NCBI RefSeq assembly: GCF_040546765.1
Contig: NZ_JBEPOK010000001.1
Coordinates: 558,001 to 622,000 of the forward strand
Source of the DNA: Arthrobacter sp. OAP107
Lineage (GTDB): Bacteria; Actinomycetota; Actinomycetes; Actinomycetales; Micrococcaceae
Reading direction: 5' to 3'
DNA: 64,000 nucleotides
Positions 16,199 through 24,436 of this stretch are shown in pieces. The translations under genes and the position numbers were made by a program. Position 1 is the stretch's first letter. Every line of letters starts with the position of its first letter. The notes beneath the pieces are model-generated. The model was not told the DNA's origin, ran no database searches, and worked only from the letters and a program-made list of their open reading frames with translations.

Positions 16199-17272
16199 CT
16201 AGAGCAGTTCGAGCTGCCGGAGCTGGCGGGCTATGCCCGCTCCGTCGGGGGAGTAGATCCACGGCACCGTCGAGGCGCTGTGGTCCCCGTCCTCCGAGTG
16301 GCCGCCGGCGAAGACGGCCTCACTGACGGACAGTTGCCGGATGGCGATGGCCGCCACCTTGTCCGCGTTGTGCTGCGTGAACTGCGAGTAGATCTGCTCG
16401 TCGTGCTGGCCGTTGTCGCCGATCAGCAGCCAGCGCATGTGCGGGAATTCCGCCGCCAGCCGCTCAAGGTTGCGGCGCTTGTGCTCCTGGCCGCTGCGGA
16501 ACCAGCGGTCCTGGGTCAGCCCCCAGTCCGTCAGCAGCAGCGGGCCCGCCGGGTACATGTTCCGGGTCAGGAACCGTGCGAGCGTGGGCGCCGCGTTCCA
16601 CGGGCCCGTCGAAAGATAGATGACCGGCGCATCGGGATGCTCCACGGTGAGCCGGTCCAGCAGGACCGCCATGCCGGGGGTGGCCATCCTGGCCCGCTCG
16701 CTCAGCACAAACGTGTTCCAAAGCGCGAGGAACGGCCTGGGCAACGCCGTTACCATAACGGTGTCGTCGATGTCGGAGACGATGCCGAACTTTGTGTCGG
16801 GGGCGATGACGAAGATGCTGGCTTCCACCGGCTCGGTGCCCTCGGAGCGGAGGATGGCGGTGTGCCAGCCGGGGGACAGGGACACCGGAATGTCGATGTC
16901 CACCAGCCCGCCGCGGTCGGCCTGGACCTTCGTGACCGTTCCGCCGATCTCGATTTCCACGTCCGAGCGGGGAATGGGCACGCTGGTGAAGGCCCGCCAG
17001 CCGCGCACATTCTCGGTGCCATTCCGGGCGGCGTGGTCGGCGCGGCTGCCGGGCACGGGCTTGCTGGCCAGCACCACGCGGCCCAGTACCCGGACCCACT
17101 CGGTGGACCCGTAGCCCTGGTAGGCGATGGTCTTGGGTTCGAACTTCCAGCGCCGGGCGACCTTCAGGCGCGCCGTGTTGATCGCATCCGAGAGTCTGTG
17201 GGCCAGACGGAAGACCCGCGTCCCTGACAAACTCGCCTCTGACAACGGTGATTCCTGTGACGCCATGTCCAT
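16199..17272 (-). CDS. App1/DUF2183-type phosphatidate phosphatase-like protein
   Basis: 357 residues from the ATG at 17272, after GTGAAGGC. The DUF2183 domain is identified by FGIVSDIDDTVMVTALP, the DxDxT motif of Pah1/App1-type phosphatases, followed by PVIYLSTGPWN and LIGDNGQHDEQIY, the other HAD-like blocks. The N-terminal half has the ERMAP/actin-patch-like beta region of App1. In yeast App1 is a phosphatidate phosphatase; bacterial members are not characterised. It lies 52 bases downstream of the DUF72 gene in the same direction and is probably co-transcribed with it. Confidence 0.88.
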   Translation of the reverse strand: MDMASQESPLSEASLSGTRVFRLAHRLSDAINTARLKVARRWKFEPKTIAYQGYGSTEWVRVLGRVVLASKPVPGSRADHAARNGTENVRGWRAFTSVPIPRSDVEIEIGGTVTKVQADRGGLVDIDIPVSLSPGWHTAILRSEGTEPVEASIFVIAPDTKFGIVSDIDDTVMVTALPRPFLALWNTFVLSERARMATPGMAVLLDRLTVEHPDAPVIYLSTGPWNAAPTLARFLTRNMYPAGPLLLTDWGLTQDRWFRSGQEHKRRNLERLAAEFPHMRWLLIGDNGQHDEQIYSQFTQHNADKVAAIAIRQLSVSEAVFAGGHSEDGDHSASTVPWIYSPDGAGIARQLRQLELL

Positions 17273-17324
17273 GCCTTCACTCTGCCACAGGGCAGCAGCC
17301 CATGGGCCGCCCGCCTGCGCTCTG

Positions 17325-18059
17325 TTACTCGCCGTCTCCCAACATTCCGCGCAGGGCGGCGGCATTGCGCACGGCGTTGCCGCCGCCGTCGTTGTTGAAG
17401 TACGCGAAGACTTCCCGGCCGGAGCTGCGCCACTCCCGAATCCTGTCCGCCCACCAGCCCAGTTCCTCGTCCGAGTAGGAGCCGCCGTACAGGTACTGGT
17501 GGTCGGGCCCGTGCAGCCTGACATAGACGAACGGGGCGGTCGCCTGCAGGTTGCAGGGCAGATTGGCACCGCTCATGACGGTGTACGCGGCCCCGTGCCG
17601 TTCGAGCAGCCCGTAAACCTCCGGCTGCTCCCAGCTCTGATGCCGGAACTCCACGGCCACCCGGATCCATTCGGGCATGGCGCCGAGGAAATAGTCCAGG
17701 CGGGCGTCATCCCTCTCCATGCCGGGAGGCAACTGGACCAGCAGTACCGCGCGTTTGTCGCCGAGCTCGTGCCAGCACCGCGAGATCCGTTCGATCCAGA
17801 CTTCCGGGCCGTACAGCTTCTTGGCGTGGGTGAGTCCGCGCGGGGCTTTGACGGACAGGGCAAAGCCCGCCGGCAGCCTGGTCCGCCAGCCGGCGAACGT
17901 GGTGTCCCGCGGCCAGCGGTAGAAGCTGGCGTTCAGCTCCACCGTGCTGAACCTTGCCACGTAGTGCTCCAGCCGGTCCCTGGTGGGCAGCCCGGGCGGG
18001 TACAGGACGTTTTCCCAGTGGTCGTAGCTCCAGCCGGACGTGCCGATGTGGATGTTCAC
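17325..18059 (-). CDS. DUF72 domain protein
   Basis: 244 residues starting at GTG 18059, whose last bases overlap the TGA of the upstream frame (GTGA). The YecE/DUF72 fold is clear: HIGTSGWSYDHWENVLYPPG, FSTVELNASFYRWP, and FAYFNNDGGGNAVRNA near the C-terminus. The family is a TIM-barrel of unknown activity. The 4-base overlap with the preceding frame and the short gap to the App1 gene indicate a three-gene operon. Confidence 0.92.
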   Translation of the reverse strand: MNIHIGTSGWSYDHWENVLYPPGLPTRDRLEHYVARFSTVELNASFYRWPRDTTFAGWRTRLPAGFALSVKAPRGLTHAKKLYGPEVWIERISRCWHELGDKRAVLLVQLPPGMERDDARLDYFLGAMPEWIRVAVEFRHQSWEQPEVYGLLERHGAAYTVMSGANLPCNLQATAPFVYVRLHGPDHQYLYGGSYSDEELGWWADRIREWRSSGREVFAYFNNDGGGNAVRNAAALRGMLGDGE

Positions 18060-18244
18060 GAGCGGGTTCTCAGTCGAAGTGGGTTGTCACGGTGCCGCCC
18101 CCGGGTGAGGCCGCGGTAGATCCGGCGGCGCGGGCCGGACATGCTAGCGGCCGAGAACCAAGCCAGCTCGTCGAGGAAATCCTGGACATCCCGGGTATCC
18201 AGCAGCATGTCCTGGACGCGGCCCACCACGTCGGTTTCGTTCAC
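18056..18244 (-). CDS. Truncated GAF-type fragment coupled to DUF72
   Basis: 62 residues from the GTG at 18244, preceded by GGGGAGTCGC. Residues 15-45 (DTRDVQDFLDELAWFSAASMSGPRRRI) align by eye with the GAF start of the GAF-ANTAR protein at 7312-8055 (SSDVGEFLHELARISARSLSEP). After GLTRG the sequence becomes arginine-rich and stops; the GAF core and ANTAR domain are missing. It looks like the head of a former GAF-ANTAR gene whose remainder was lost. It keeps a good ribosome site and overlaps the DUF72 start (GTGA), so it may now serve only to couple translation. Confidence 0.5.
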   Translation of the reverse strand: MNETDVVGRVQDMLLDTRDVQDFLDELAWFSAASMSGPRRRIYRGLTRGRHRDNPLRLRTRS

Positions 18245-18390
18245 GCGACTCCCCACTCCAGGCTCCGCTTCCGCCCCGCAATCCGCTGGACGGGCAAGGA
18301 CTGATTGGCAGGCTCCGGCTGCTCCGCCTGACTTCAGGCTACACCCCGGCTCCCCTCGTGCGGCGGGCCCGGCTATGGCAGTGTAAGGGC

Positions 18391-20196
18391 ATGGTACGCA
18401 TTGAGGATTACGCGGTGGTCGGTGACCTGCATACCGCTGCCCTGGTCAGCACTGAAGGGTCGATTGACTGGCTGTGCCTGCCGCGGTTCGATTCGCCGGC
18501 CTGCTTCAATGCGCTCCTGGACACCCCCGAAGCGGGCCGCTGGCTCCTCGCCCCGGCATCCGGTGGCGGCTGCACACGCCGCCGCTACCGCCGGCACACG
18601 CTCATCCTGGAAACGGAGTGGGAAACGGACGACGGCGCCGTCCGCGTCATCGACTTCATGCCGCCCCGCGACGAGGTGGCGGACATCGTGAGGATCGTGG
18701 TGGGGCTGCACGGACATGTCCGGATGAGAAGCGAACTGGCCCTGCGATTCGACTACGGCCACATCATGCCCTGGGTGCGCCGGGACAGCCACGGCCTGCA
18801 CGCCATCGCCGGGCCGGATTCTGCCTACCTGGTAACCACCGCCCCGCTGCGCGGCGAACGCATGCACACCGTCAGCGACTTCACCGTCAAGGCCGGCGAA
18901 CGGGTGCCGTTCGTGCTGACGTGGGCGCCCAGCCATGTCCGCAGGCCCCGGTCCGTGGACGCCGAAGAAGTCCTCGACTCCACCGAACGGTTCTGGCGGG
19001 AATGGACGGACAAATGCAAGGTGACAGGGCCGTACAAGGACCCCGTGCAACGCTCGCTGATCACCCTCAAGGCGCTCACCTACGCGCCCACCGGAGGGAT
19101 CGTTGCGGCCGTGACCACATCGCTGCCGGAGCAGCTGGGCGGCCCGCGGAACTGGGACTACCGCTACTGCTGGCTCCGCGACGCCACCCTGACGCTGCAA
19201 GCACTGCTCGCCGCCGGCTACACCTCCGAGGCGGCCGCCTGGCGCGACTGGCTGCTGCGGGCTGTGGCAGGGGACCCCGCCGACCTGCAGATCATGTACG
19301 GGATCCACGGCGAACGCAGGCTGCCGGAGATGGAACTGCCCTGGCTGTCCGGCTATGAGAACTCGGCGCCCGTCCGGGTGGGCAACGCGGCCGCGGGACA
19401 GCTGCAGCTGGATGTGTGGGGTGAGGTGCTGGACTGCCTGGCCCTGACCCGCAACTCGCTGCTGAAGCACACGGACGAGGCCTGGGACGTCCAAGTCGCT
19501 CTGATGGAATACCTCGAAGGCGCCTGGGACCAGCCGGACAACGGGCTGTGGGAGATGCGTGGGCCGCGTCGGCATTTCACCCATTCCAAGGTGATGGCAT
19601 GGGTGGCGGCGGACCGGATGGTCAAAGGCGTCCGGGATGCAAGGCTTCCCGGACCCGCCGACCGCTGGGAGGCGCTCCGCGACACCATCCACGCCGAGGT
19701 CATGGCTAAGGGCTTTGACGCCGACCGGAACACCTTCACGCAGAGCTATGGCCAGCCCGAACTCGACGCCAGCCTGCTCCTCATTCCCAGAGTGGGCTTC
19801 CTCCCGCCCGACGACCCCAGGGTGATTGGCACTATCGACGCCATCCAGCGCGAACTGACGGAGGACGGGTTCGTGCTCCGTTACCGGCCCGAGGCGAGCG
19901 ACGACGGACTGCCGGGAGGCGAGGGGGTTTTCCTCGCCTGCTCCTTCTGGCTTGTGGAGGCGCTGCTCGGGGCAGGCCGGCACAGGGAAGCCACGGAACT
20001 TTTCGAACGGCTGCTGTCGCTGCGTAACGACGTCGGCCTGCTGAGTGAGGAATGGGGCGTCCAGAGCGGGCGGCACCTGGGGAACACCCCGCAGGCGTTC
20101 AGTCATTTCGCCTTGGTGACCAGCGCCCTCCAACTGAACCAGCACCGGCCCCGCCGGAGCGACAAGCCGCTCCCGTCAAAGGCCGCTGCGGGGTAG
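18391..20196 (+). CDS. Glycoside hydrolase family 15 protein (trehalase/glucoamylase type)
   Basis: 601 residues from the ATG at 18391. The N-terminal beta domain begins IEDYAVVGDLHTAALVSTEGSIDWLCLPRFDSPACF, the classical head of actinobacterial GH15 proteins. The (alpha/alpha)6 barrel begins near GGPRNWDYRYCWLRDATLTL and contains GYENSAPVRVGNAAAGQLQLDVWGE; the C-terminal GLLSEEWGV matches the second catalytic region. Mycobacterial relatives are trehalases; others are glucoamylases or glucodextranases, so the substrate is uncertain. No signal peptide, hence cytosolic. Confidence 0.92.
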   Translation: MVRIEDYAVVGDLHTAALVSTEGSIDWLCLPRFDSPACFNALLDTPEAGRWLLAPASGGGCTRRRYRRHTLILETEWETDDGAVRVIDFMPPRDEVADIVRIVVGLHGHVRMRSELALRFDYGHIMPWVRRDSHGLHAIAGPDSAYLVTTAPLRGERMHTVSDFTVKAGERVPFVLTWAPSHVRRPRSVDAEEVLDSTERFWREWTDKCKVTGPYKDPVQRSLITLKALTYAPTGGIVAAVTTSLPEQLGGPRNWDYRYCWLRDATLTLQALLAAGYTSEAAAWRDWLLRAVAGDPADLQIMYGIHGERRLPEMELPWLSGYENSAPVRVGNAAAGQLQLDVWGEVLDCLALTRNSLLKHTDEAWDVQVALMEYLEGAWDQPDNGLWEMRGPRRHFTHSKVMAWVAADRMVKGVRDARLPGPADRWEALRDTIHAEVMAKGFDADRNTFTQSYGQPELDASLLLIPRVGFLPPDDPRVIGTIDAIQRELTEDGFVLRYRPEASDDGLPGGEGVFLACSFWLVEALLGAGRHREATELFERLLSLRNDVGLLSEEWGVQSGRHLGNTPQAFSHFALVTSALQLNQHRPRRSDKPLPSKAAAG

Positions 20197-20247
20197 CGTA
20201 CGCGGTTAGGCTCAAAATTGGGTTACGTCTCTCACCTAGGCTGGTAG

Positions 20248-20261
20248 GTAAGTATACTTAC
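20248..20261. promoter_or_regulatory. 14-bp palindrome GTAAGTATACTTAC
   Basis: Perfect palindrome 38 bases before the start of the DUF1508 gene. Related half-sites (AGTAAGCAT inverted near 21709, and TAAGCATACT at 21738) occur in the divergent gap before the alcohol dehydrogenase. The shared core TAAGYATACT suggests a common regulator or a stress-type promoter. The factor is unknown. Confidence 0.5.
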
Positions 20262-20299
20262 TAACACCTCACCGCAGGGTGAAGAAGGAGGAGAGCCAA

Positions 20300-20617
20300 A
20301 TGTCTGGATATTTCGAGTTGGTGGACGCTCCCGACGGCGGATACAGAATCCGGCTGCTGGACGGAACGGGGGCCCTGATGGCGGTGTCCGTCACGTTCCC
20401 GACGAAGCGTGCAGCTGTTGCGGGAGTGGCCCAGGCCAGGGAGATCGCTGGTACCGGCCTGATCCGTGACCTTTGCAAGGACGCAGTGAAGCGCCCAGCG
20501 CCCAAGCGTCATGGAAAACCGGCAAGGCAGGCGCTGAAATCGACCGTTGCCGTGGGTTACGGGTCGCCAAGGACCTCGCCGCAGCGGGTGCCGGCATCGT
20601 TGCTGGCCGAGCGCTGA
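20300..20617 (+). CDS. DUF1508 (YegP-like) domain protein with basic tail
   Basis: 105 residues from the ATG at 20300, preceded by AAGGAGGAGAGCCAA. The first 55 residues form one YegP/DUF1508 unit: FELVDAPDGGYRIRLLDGTGALMAVS and TKRAAVAGVAQAREIA. The remaining 50 residues are basic and probably disordered. A second, minimal DUF1508 protein is at 46954-47139. The family is uncharacterised but frequently stress-induced. A 14-bp palindrome lies just upstream. The HAD phosphatase gene starts 11 bases later and is likely co-transcribed. Confidence 0.85.
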   Translation: MSGYFELVDAPDGGYRIRLLDGTGALMAVSVTFPTKRAAVAGVAQAREIAGTGLIRDLCKDAVKRPAPKRHGKPARQALKSTVAVGYGSPRTSPQRVPASLLAER

Positions 20618-20628
20618 GGGAGGTGCGA

Positions 20629-21348
20629 ATGCCGGAGGGCACGGAGCATGAGGGCCGGTTGTCACAACGACAGCGCCGGGAGAAGGGTGTCCTGTTCGAT
20701 GTGGACGGGACGCTGATCGACTCCGCCTATATCCATACCCTCGCCTGGTGGCAGGCGTTCCGCCAGTCGGGTTTCGACGTGCCCATGGCCCGGATCCACC
20801 GGTGCGTGGGGATGGGCGGGGCGCGCCTGGTGGACAGCCTGCTGCCGGACTCCCGGGACAAGGAAGTGGACGGGGATATTCTGTCCGCCCATTCCGGGGT
20901 TTTTGGCACCTACTGGCCGTCGCTCCGCGCCCTCGACGGTGCCCGCGACCTGCTGGCCAGGTGCAGCCAGGGCGGGCTGGCGGTGGCGCTGGCCTCGTCC
21001 GCGCGGGAGCAGGATCTCAAGGCGCTCCGCTCGGCCCTGTCGGCGGATGACTTCATCGACGCCGCCACGAGCTCCAATGATGCGGAAAACAGCAAGCCGG
21101 AGCCGGACATCCTGATTGCGGCCCTAAAGGCCGTGGACGTGCAGGCCTCCGATGCGGTCTATGTGGGGGACGCGGTGTGGGATGTCATGGCGGCCAGCAC
21201 GCTTGGCATGCCTACCATCGCCTTCACCTGCGGCGGCACCAGCGAGGCGGAGTTGCGCGAGGCGGGGGCCGTCGAGGTCTACGCGGGACCGCGGGATCTG
21301 CTGGACAACCTGGGCCGCAGTGCGATCGGAAAGCTGCTCGCGGGGTAG
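20629..21348 (+). CDS. HAD-superfamily phosphatase (phosphoglycolate/beta-phosphoglucomutase-like)
   Basis: 239 residues from the ATG at 20629 after GAGGGAGGTGCGA. HAD motif I FDVDGTLID places the nucleophile Asp24 and Asp26; motif II is LASSAR; the lysine and motif IV are in NSKPEPDILIAAL and VYVGDAVWDVMAAS. The helical cap sits between motifs I and II (type C1), as in phosphoglycolate phosphatase and beta-phosphoglucomutase. Substrate unknown. It follows the DUF1508 gene by 11 bases. Confidence 0.9.
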   Translation: MPEGTEHEGRLSQRQRREKGVLFDVDGTLIDSAYIHTLAWWQAFRQSGFDVPMARIHRCVGMGGARLVDSLLPDSRDKEVDGDILSAHSGVFGTYWPSLRALDGARDLLARCSQGGLAVALASSAREQDLKALRSALSADDFIDAATSSNDAENSKPEPDILIAALKAVDVQASDAVYVGDAVWDVMAASTLGMPTIAFTCGGTSEAELREAGAVEVYAGPRDLLDNLGRSAIGKLLAG

Positions 21349-21351
21349 TGG

Positions 21352-21624
21352 TCAGGCTTCGGCCGTGTCCACCCTGGATTCGGTGTTCGTGAACCCGCCG
21401 CCCTCGGGCTCGTCGGCGTAGGCGCCCTTGTTCCACGACACCGCTACGGCGACGGAGCCGTCGTCGTTCCTCACTACCTCGGTGACCACTTCCGAAACCG
21501 CCGCCCCCATGGCGAGGATCTTCGCGCGGTAGGTGGTGACCAGCTCCTCGAGGCTGGCCTCCGTCCATTCGCCGGGACGCATGCGCGTGGAGATTTCCAC
21601 CGGTTCGGGCTGGTACAGCGACAT
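21352..21624 (-). CDS. Small hypothetical protein
   Basis: 90 residues beginning MSLYQPEPVEISTRM; the core ASLEELVTTYRAKILAMGAAVSEVVTEVVR followed by DGSVAVAVSWNKG suggests one helix packed on a small beta sheet. No family was recognised. The ATG at 21624 follows AAAGGCGCCATC. It converges on the HAD gene, ending 3 bases after it, and is divergent from the alcohol dehydrogenase. Confidence 0.65.
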   Translation of the reverse strand: MSLYQPEPVEISTRMRPGEWTEASLEELVTTYRAKILAMGAAVSEVVTEVVRNDDGSVAVAVSWNKGAYADEPEGGGFTNTESRVDTAEA

Positions 21625-21817
21625 GATGGCGCCTTTCCTTGGGGGCAGGATCAGTTCCTACGCTAGGAGCGTTCTCCGGCCGAAACAAGAGAAAAGCAAG
21701 GATGCTTACTTTCCGTTTTTGAATCCCGAAAAATTGCTAAGCATACTGACCTTCACAATGGCGCCGGATCGGGCTACCGTCGAAAGGACGCGACGTGCAG
21801 CTACAGGAAGGCAGTCC

Positions 21818-22993
21818 ATGAAGGCACTTACTTGGCAAGGCAAGCGCTCGGTGACCGTGAAGGAAGTACCGGATCCCGTCATCCAGGAGCCCACGGATGC
21901 GATCGTGCGGATCACGTCCTCCGCGATCTGCGGCTCGGACCTCCACCTGTACGAGGTACTTGGCCCGTACATGCACAAGGATGATGTCCTGGGCCACGAA
22001 CCCATGGGCATCGTGGAAGAGGTGGGAAGCGCCGTCACCAATCTGGCCAAAGGCGACCGTGTGGTCATTCCCTTCAACATTTCCTGCGGCCACTGTTACA
22101 TGTGCGCGCAAGGCCTCCAGTCGCAGTGCGAAACCAGCCAGGTCCGGGAAAAGCACACCGGCGCCGCGCTCTACGGCTACTCGGAGCTCTACGGTTCCAT
22201 TCCGGGCGGCCAGGCGGAGTACCTGCGCGTCCCCTTCGCTGACTATGGCCCCGTGAAGGTGGGGCAGGAGCTGCCCGATGAGCGCTACCTGTTCCTCTCG
22301 GACATTCTTCCCACCGCCTGGCAGGCTGTGAAATACGCTGACTCTCCAGCCGGCGGCACGCTGGCGGTTTTCGGGCTAGGCCCGGTGGGGCAGTTCGCAT
22401 CCAGGGTGGGCGCCTACCTCGGCCAGCGGGTCATCGGTATCGATCCGGTGCCGGAGCGCCGAGAGATGGCCGCGCGCCACGGCGTCGAGGTGCTGGACTA
22501 TGCCAAAGGCATATCGGACGAACTGCGGGAAATGACTGGTGGCAGGGGCCCCGATGCGGTGGTTGACGCCGTCGGGATGGAAGCGCACGGCTCGCCGGTG
22601 GCAGGATTCGCCCACCAGGCACTGGGCCTCCTCCCCGACAAGGTGGCGCAGAAGGCCATGGAAACCGCCGGCGTGGACAGGCTCGCAGTGGTCCACGCGG
22701 CCATCGACTCGGTCCGCCGCGGGGGCACAGTTTCCCTGAGCGGTGTCTACGGCGGCACGGCCAGCCCCATGCCGCTGCTCACCATGTTCGACAAGCAGAT
22801 CCAGCTGCGCATGGGCCAGTGCAACGTCCGCCGGTGGACGGATGAGCTGCTTCCGCTGGTGGAGGACGACGCCGATCCGCTGGGTGTGATGGACCTGGTC
22901 ACCCATACTGCGGGGCTGGCTGAGGCCCCTGAGCTCTATGAGAAATTCCAGAAAAAAGAGGACGGCTGTATCAAGGTGGTCCTCAAGCCCTGA
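21818..22993 (+). CDS. Zinc-dependent alcohol dehydrogenase (glutathione-independent formaldehyde dehydrogenase-like)
   Basis: 391 residues from the ATG at 21818. Catalytic zinc ligands Cys38 (SAICGSDLH), His60 and Glu61 (GHEPMG) and the structural zinc cysteines 90, 93, 96 and 104 (SCGHCYMCAQGLQSQC) are all present. The NAD-binding GLGPVGQF is near 188. The length, and the insert around VDAVGMEAHGSP to LLPDKVAQKAMETAGVDRL, match the long-chain FDH/threonine-dehydrogenase-like branch. The substrate is not certain. A related AAGCATACT half-palindrome lies upstream. Confidence 0.92.
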   Translation: MKALTWQGKRSVTVKEVPDPVIQEPTDAIVRITSSAICGSDLHLYEVLGPYMHKDDVLGHEPMGIVEEVGSAVTNLAKGDRVVIPFNISCGHCYMCAQGLQSQCETSQVREKHTGAALYGYSELYGSIPGGQAEYLRVPFADYGPVKVGQELPDERYLFLSDILPTAWQAVKYADSPAGGTLAVFGLGPVGQFASRVGAYLGQRVIGIDPVPERREMAARHGVEVLDYAKGISDELREMTGGRGPDAVVDAVGMEAHGSPVAGFAHQALGLLPDKVAQKAMETAGVDRLAVVHAAIDSVRRGGTVSLSGVYGGTASPMPLLTMFDKQIQLRMGQCNVRRWTDELLPLVEDDADPLGVMDLVTHTAGLAEAPELYEKFQKKEDGCIKVVLKP

Positions 22994-23036
22994 CGGGTTC
23001 CAGAGACGCCGGGCTTTAGCAGCGAGGTCCGGGACG

Positions 23037-23070
23037 GCGGCTGGCGGGTGACTCACCCGTCGGCCGCTTT
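23037..23070 (+). terminator. Intrinsic terminator after the alcohol dehydrogenase
   Basis: GCGGC...GCCGC (23037-23041/23063-23067) encloses CGGGTGA-c-TCACCCG (23045-23059), followed by TTT. It lies between the convergent alcohol dehydrogenase and SDR genes. Confidence 0.7.
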
Positions 23071-23081
23071 CCGTTAAGGGG

Positions 23082-23891
23082 CTATTGCTCGCGCCATTCG
23101 TGGCCGGTGATGTGGGAGCCGGCCTGCGGCCCCATCTGGAGCATCCCGCCGTCGACCGCCCACGACGCCCCGGTGACGTAGCTCGAGGCCGGGGAGGCAA
23201 GGAACGCGATGACCGCTGCCACCTCACGGGCATCGCCGGGCCGGCCGAGGGGGACACCGGGCCGGTCCTTGGTGTGCGGGTCCTCGTCGGTCTGGCCGGT
23301 CATCGGCGTCGCGATTTCGCCGGGGGCGACGGAGTTGGCCGTGATGCCGTGGCTGGCCAGCTCCAGCGCGATAGTTTTGATGAGTCCGCCCAGCCCATGC
23401 TTGGAGGCGTCGTAGGCCGACGAGCCGACACGCGGCTGTGTCTCGTGGACGCTGGTGACGGCGATGATCCGGCCGCCCCGCCCGGCGTCGACCATGCGGC
23501 GGGCCGCCGCCTGGATGCAGAGGAAGGCGCCGTTGAGGTTGGTGTCCAGGGTTTTCGCCCACGTTTCATAATTCAGCTCGAGGAACTTGGTGCCGTCGCC
23601 CGTGCCTGAGTTGTTGACGAACACGTCCACGCCGCCCAACTCCTCCGCGAGGCCGTCAACGACACCGGCGCAGGTCAGCAGGTCGGTGGTGTCAAGCTGC
23701 CGCACCACTGCGTTCCGGCCCGCCGCCCGGACCTCCCTGGCAGTCCGCTCGGCGCCTTCCCTGTCCGAATGCCAGGTGACGCCGACATCCAGCCCGGCCT
23801 GGGCCAGCGCCACAGCGGTGGCGCGCCCGATCCCGGAATCGCTGCCGGTAACGATTGCGGTGCGGGGCGAGAACTCGGGTGAGAAGTTCAT
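23082..23891 (-). CDS. SDR family oxidoreductase
   Basis: 269 residues from the ATG at 23891, preceded by AAAGGACGCATC. Classical short-chain dehydrogenase: cofactor loop TGSDSGIGRA (15-24), NNSGTGDG in place of NNAG, VTSVHE, catalytic YDASKHG, and PGEIATPM after it. The C-terminal GASWAVDGGMLQM is typical. It resembles the sugar/SDR oxidoreductases of soil bacteria; the substrate is unknown. The VOC gene lies just upstream in the same direction and is probably in one transcript. Confidence 0.9.
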   Translation of the reverse strand: MNFSPEFSPRTAIVTGSDSGIGRATAVALAQAGLDVGVTWHSDREGAERTAREVRAAGRNAVVRQLDTTDLLTCAGVVDGLAEELGGVDVFVNNSGTGDGTKFLELNYETWAKTLDTNLNGAFLCIQAAARRMVDAGRGGRIIAVTSVHETQPRVGSSAYDASKHGLGGLIKTIALELASHGITANSVAPGEIATPMTGQTDEDPHTKDRPGVPLGRPGDAREVAAVIAFLASPASSYVTGASWAVDGGMLQMGPQAGSHITGHEWREQ

Positions 23892-23910
23892 GATGCGTCC
23901 TTTCAGGTCC

Positions 23911-24267
23911 TCAGGCCGCCGCATCCACAACGCAGAAGCGGTTTCCGTCCGGGTCTTCGAGCACAATGAAGTCCGGGTCATCCGGATAGGAGTCCCAGTT
24001 CACGCGGGATGCCCCGAGCCCGACGAGGCGTTCCACCTCCGAAGCCTGGTCGTCGGCGTAGAGATCGAGGTGAAGGCGCGGATGGGACTGCACGGGGGTC
24101 TCGCTGAGCATGAGGGCGAGCCGGGCGCCGTCACCCTTTTGCGGGACCAGCACCACCCACGTTTCATCGCCGTCTTCCCGGGGGATGTAGCCGAGGGCGT
24201 CGCACCAGAAAGCGGTGGCGCGGGCGACGTCGTCGACGCCAAGGACTGTCGTTCCGATCGTCAGCAT
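23911..24267 (-). CDS. VOC family protein
   Basis: 118 residues from the ATG at 24267. A single vicinal-oxygen-chelate unit: LTIGTTVLGVDDVARATAFWCDALGYIPRE at the start and FIVLEDPDGNRFCVVDAA at the end, with HLDLYADDQASEVERLVGLGA between. It belongs to the glyoxalase-like domain class with no known activity. The SDR gene follows 19 bases downstream. A different VOC protein is at 14132. Confidence 0.88.
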   Translation of the reverse strand: MLTIGTTVLGVDDVARATAFWCDALGYIPREDGDETWVVLVPQKGDGARLALMLSETPVQSHPRLHLDLYADDQASEVERLVGLGASRVNWDSYPDDPDFIVLEDPDGNRFCVVDAAA

Positions 24268-24357
24268 GCCCCCATGCTTCCCTGCGTCCAGTTGCGATGC
24301 AAGGGGTTGGGCCGGGTTGAAGTTCACGGGGAGGACTCGAGTTCGCCGGAAACGCGC

Positions 24358-24411
24358 GAAACCGCCGGAAGCGCCCTATGTCCAGCGTGCTGGCAGGCTT
24401 CCGGCGGTTTC
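24358..24411 (-). terminator. 15-bp inverted repeat ending the ureide/glyoxylate operon
   Basis: GAAACCGCCGGAAGC (24358-24372) is perfectly inverted at 24397-24411 with a 24-base loop. It lies 26 bases past the stop of the ureidoglycine aminohydrolase gene, so it most likely ends that operon, although no T-tract follows. Confidence 0.6.
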
Positions 24412-24436
24412 GGTGGTCCCGGCCCGAAAAGCAGGA

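Noticed and set aside
18373..20145. 590-codon minus-strand frame across the GH15 gene
   Set aside because: Antisense shadow; the plus-strand protein is a full GH15 enzyme.
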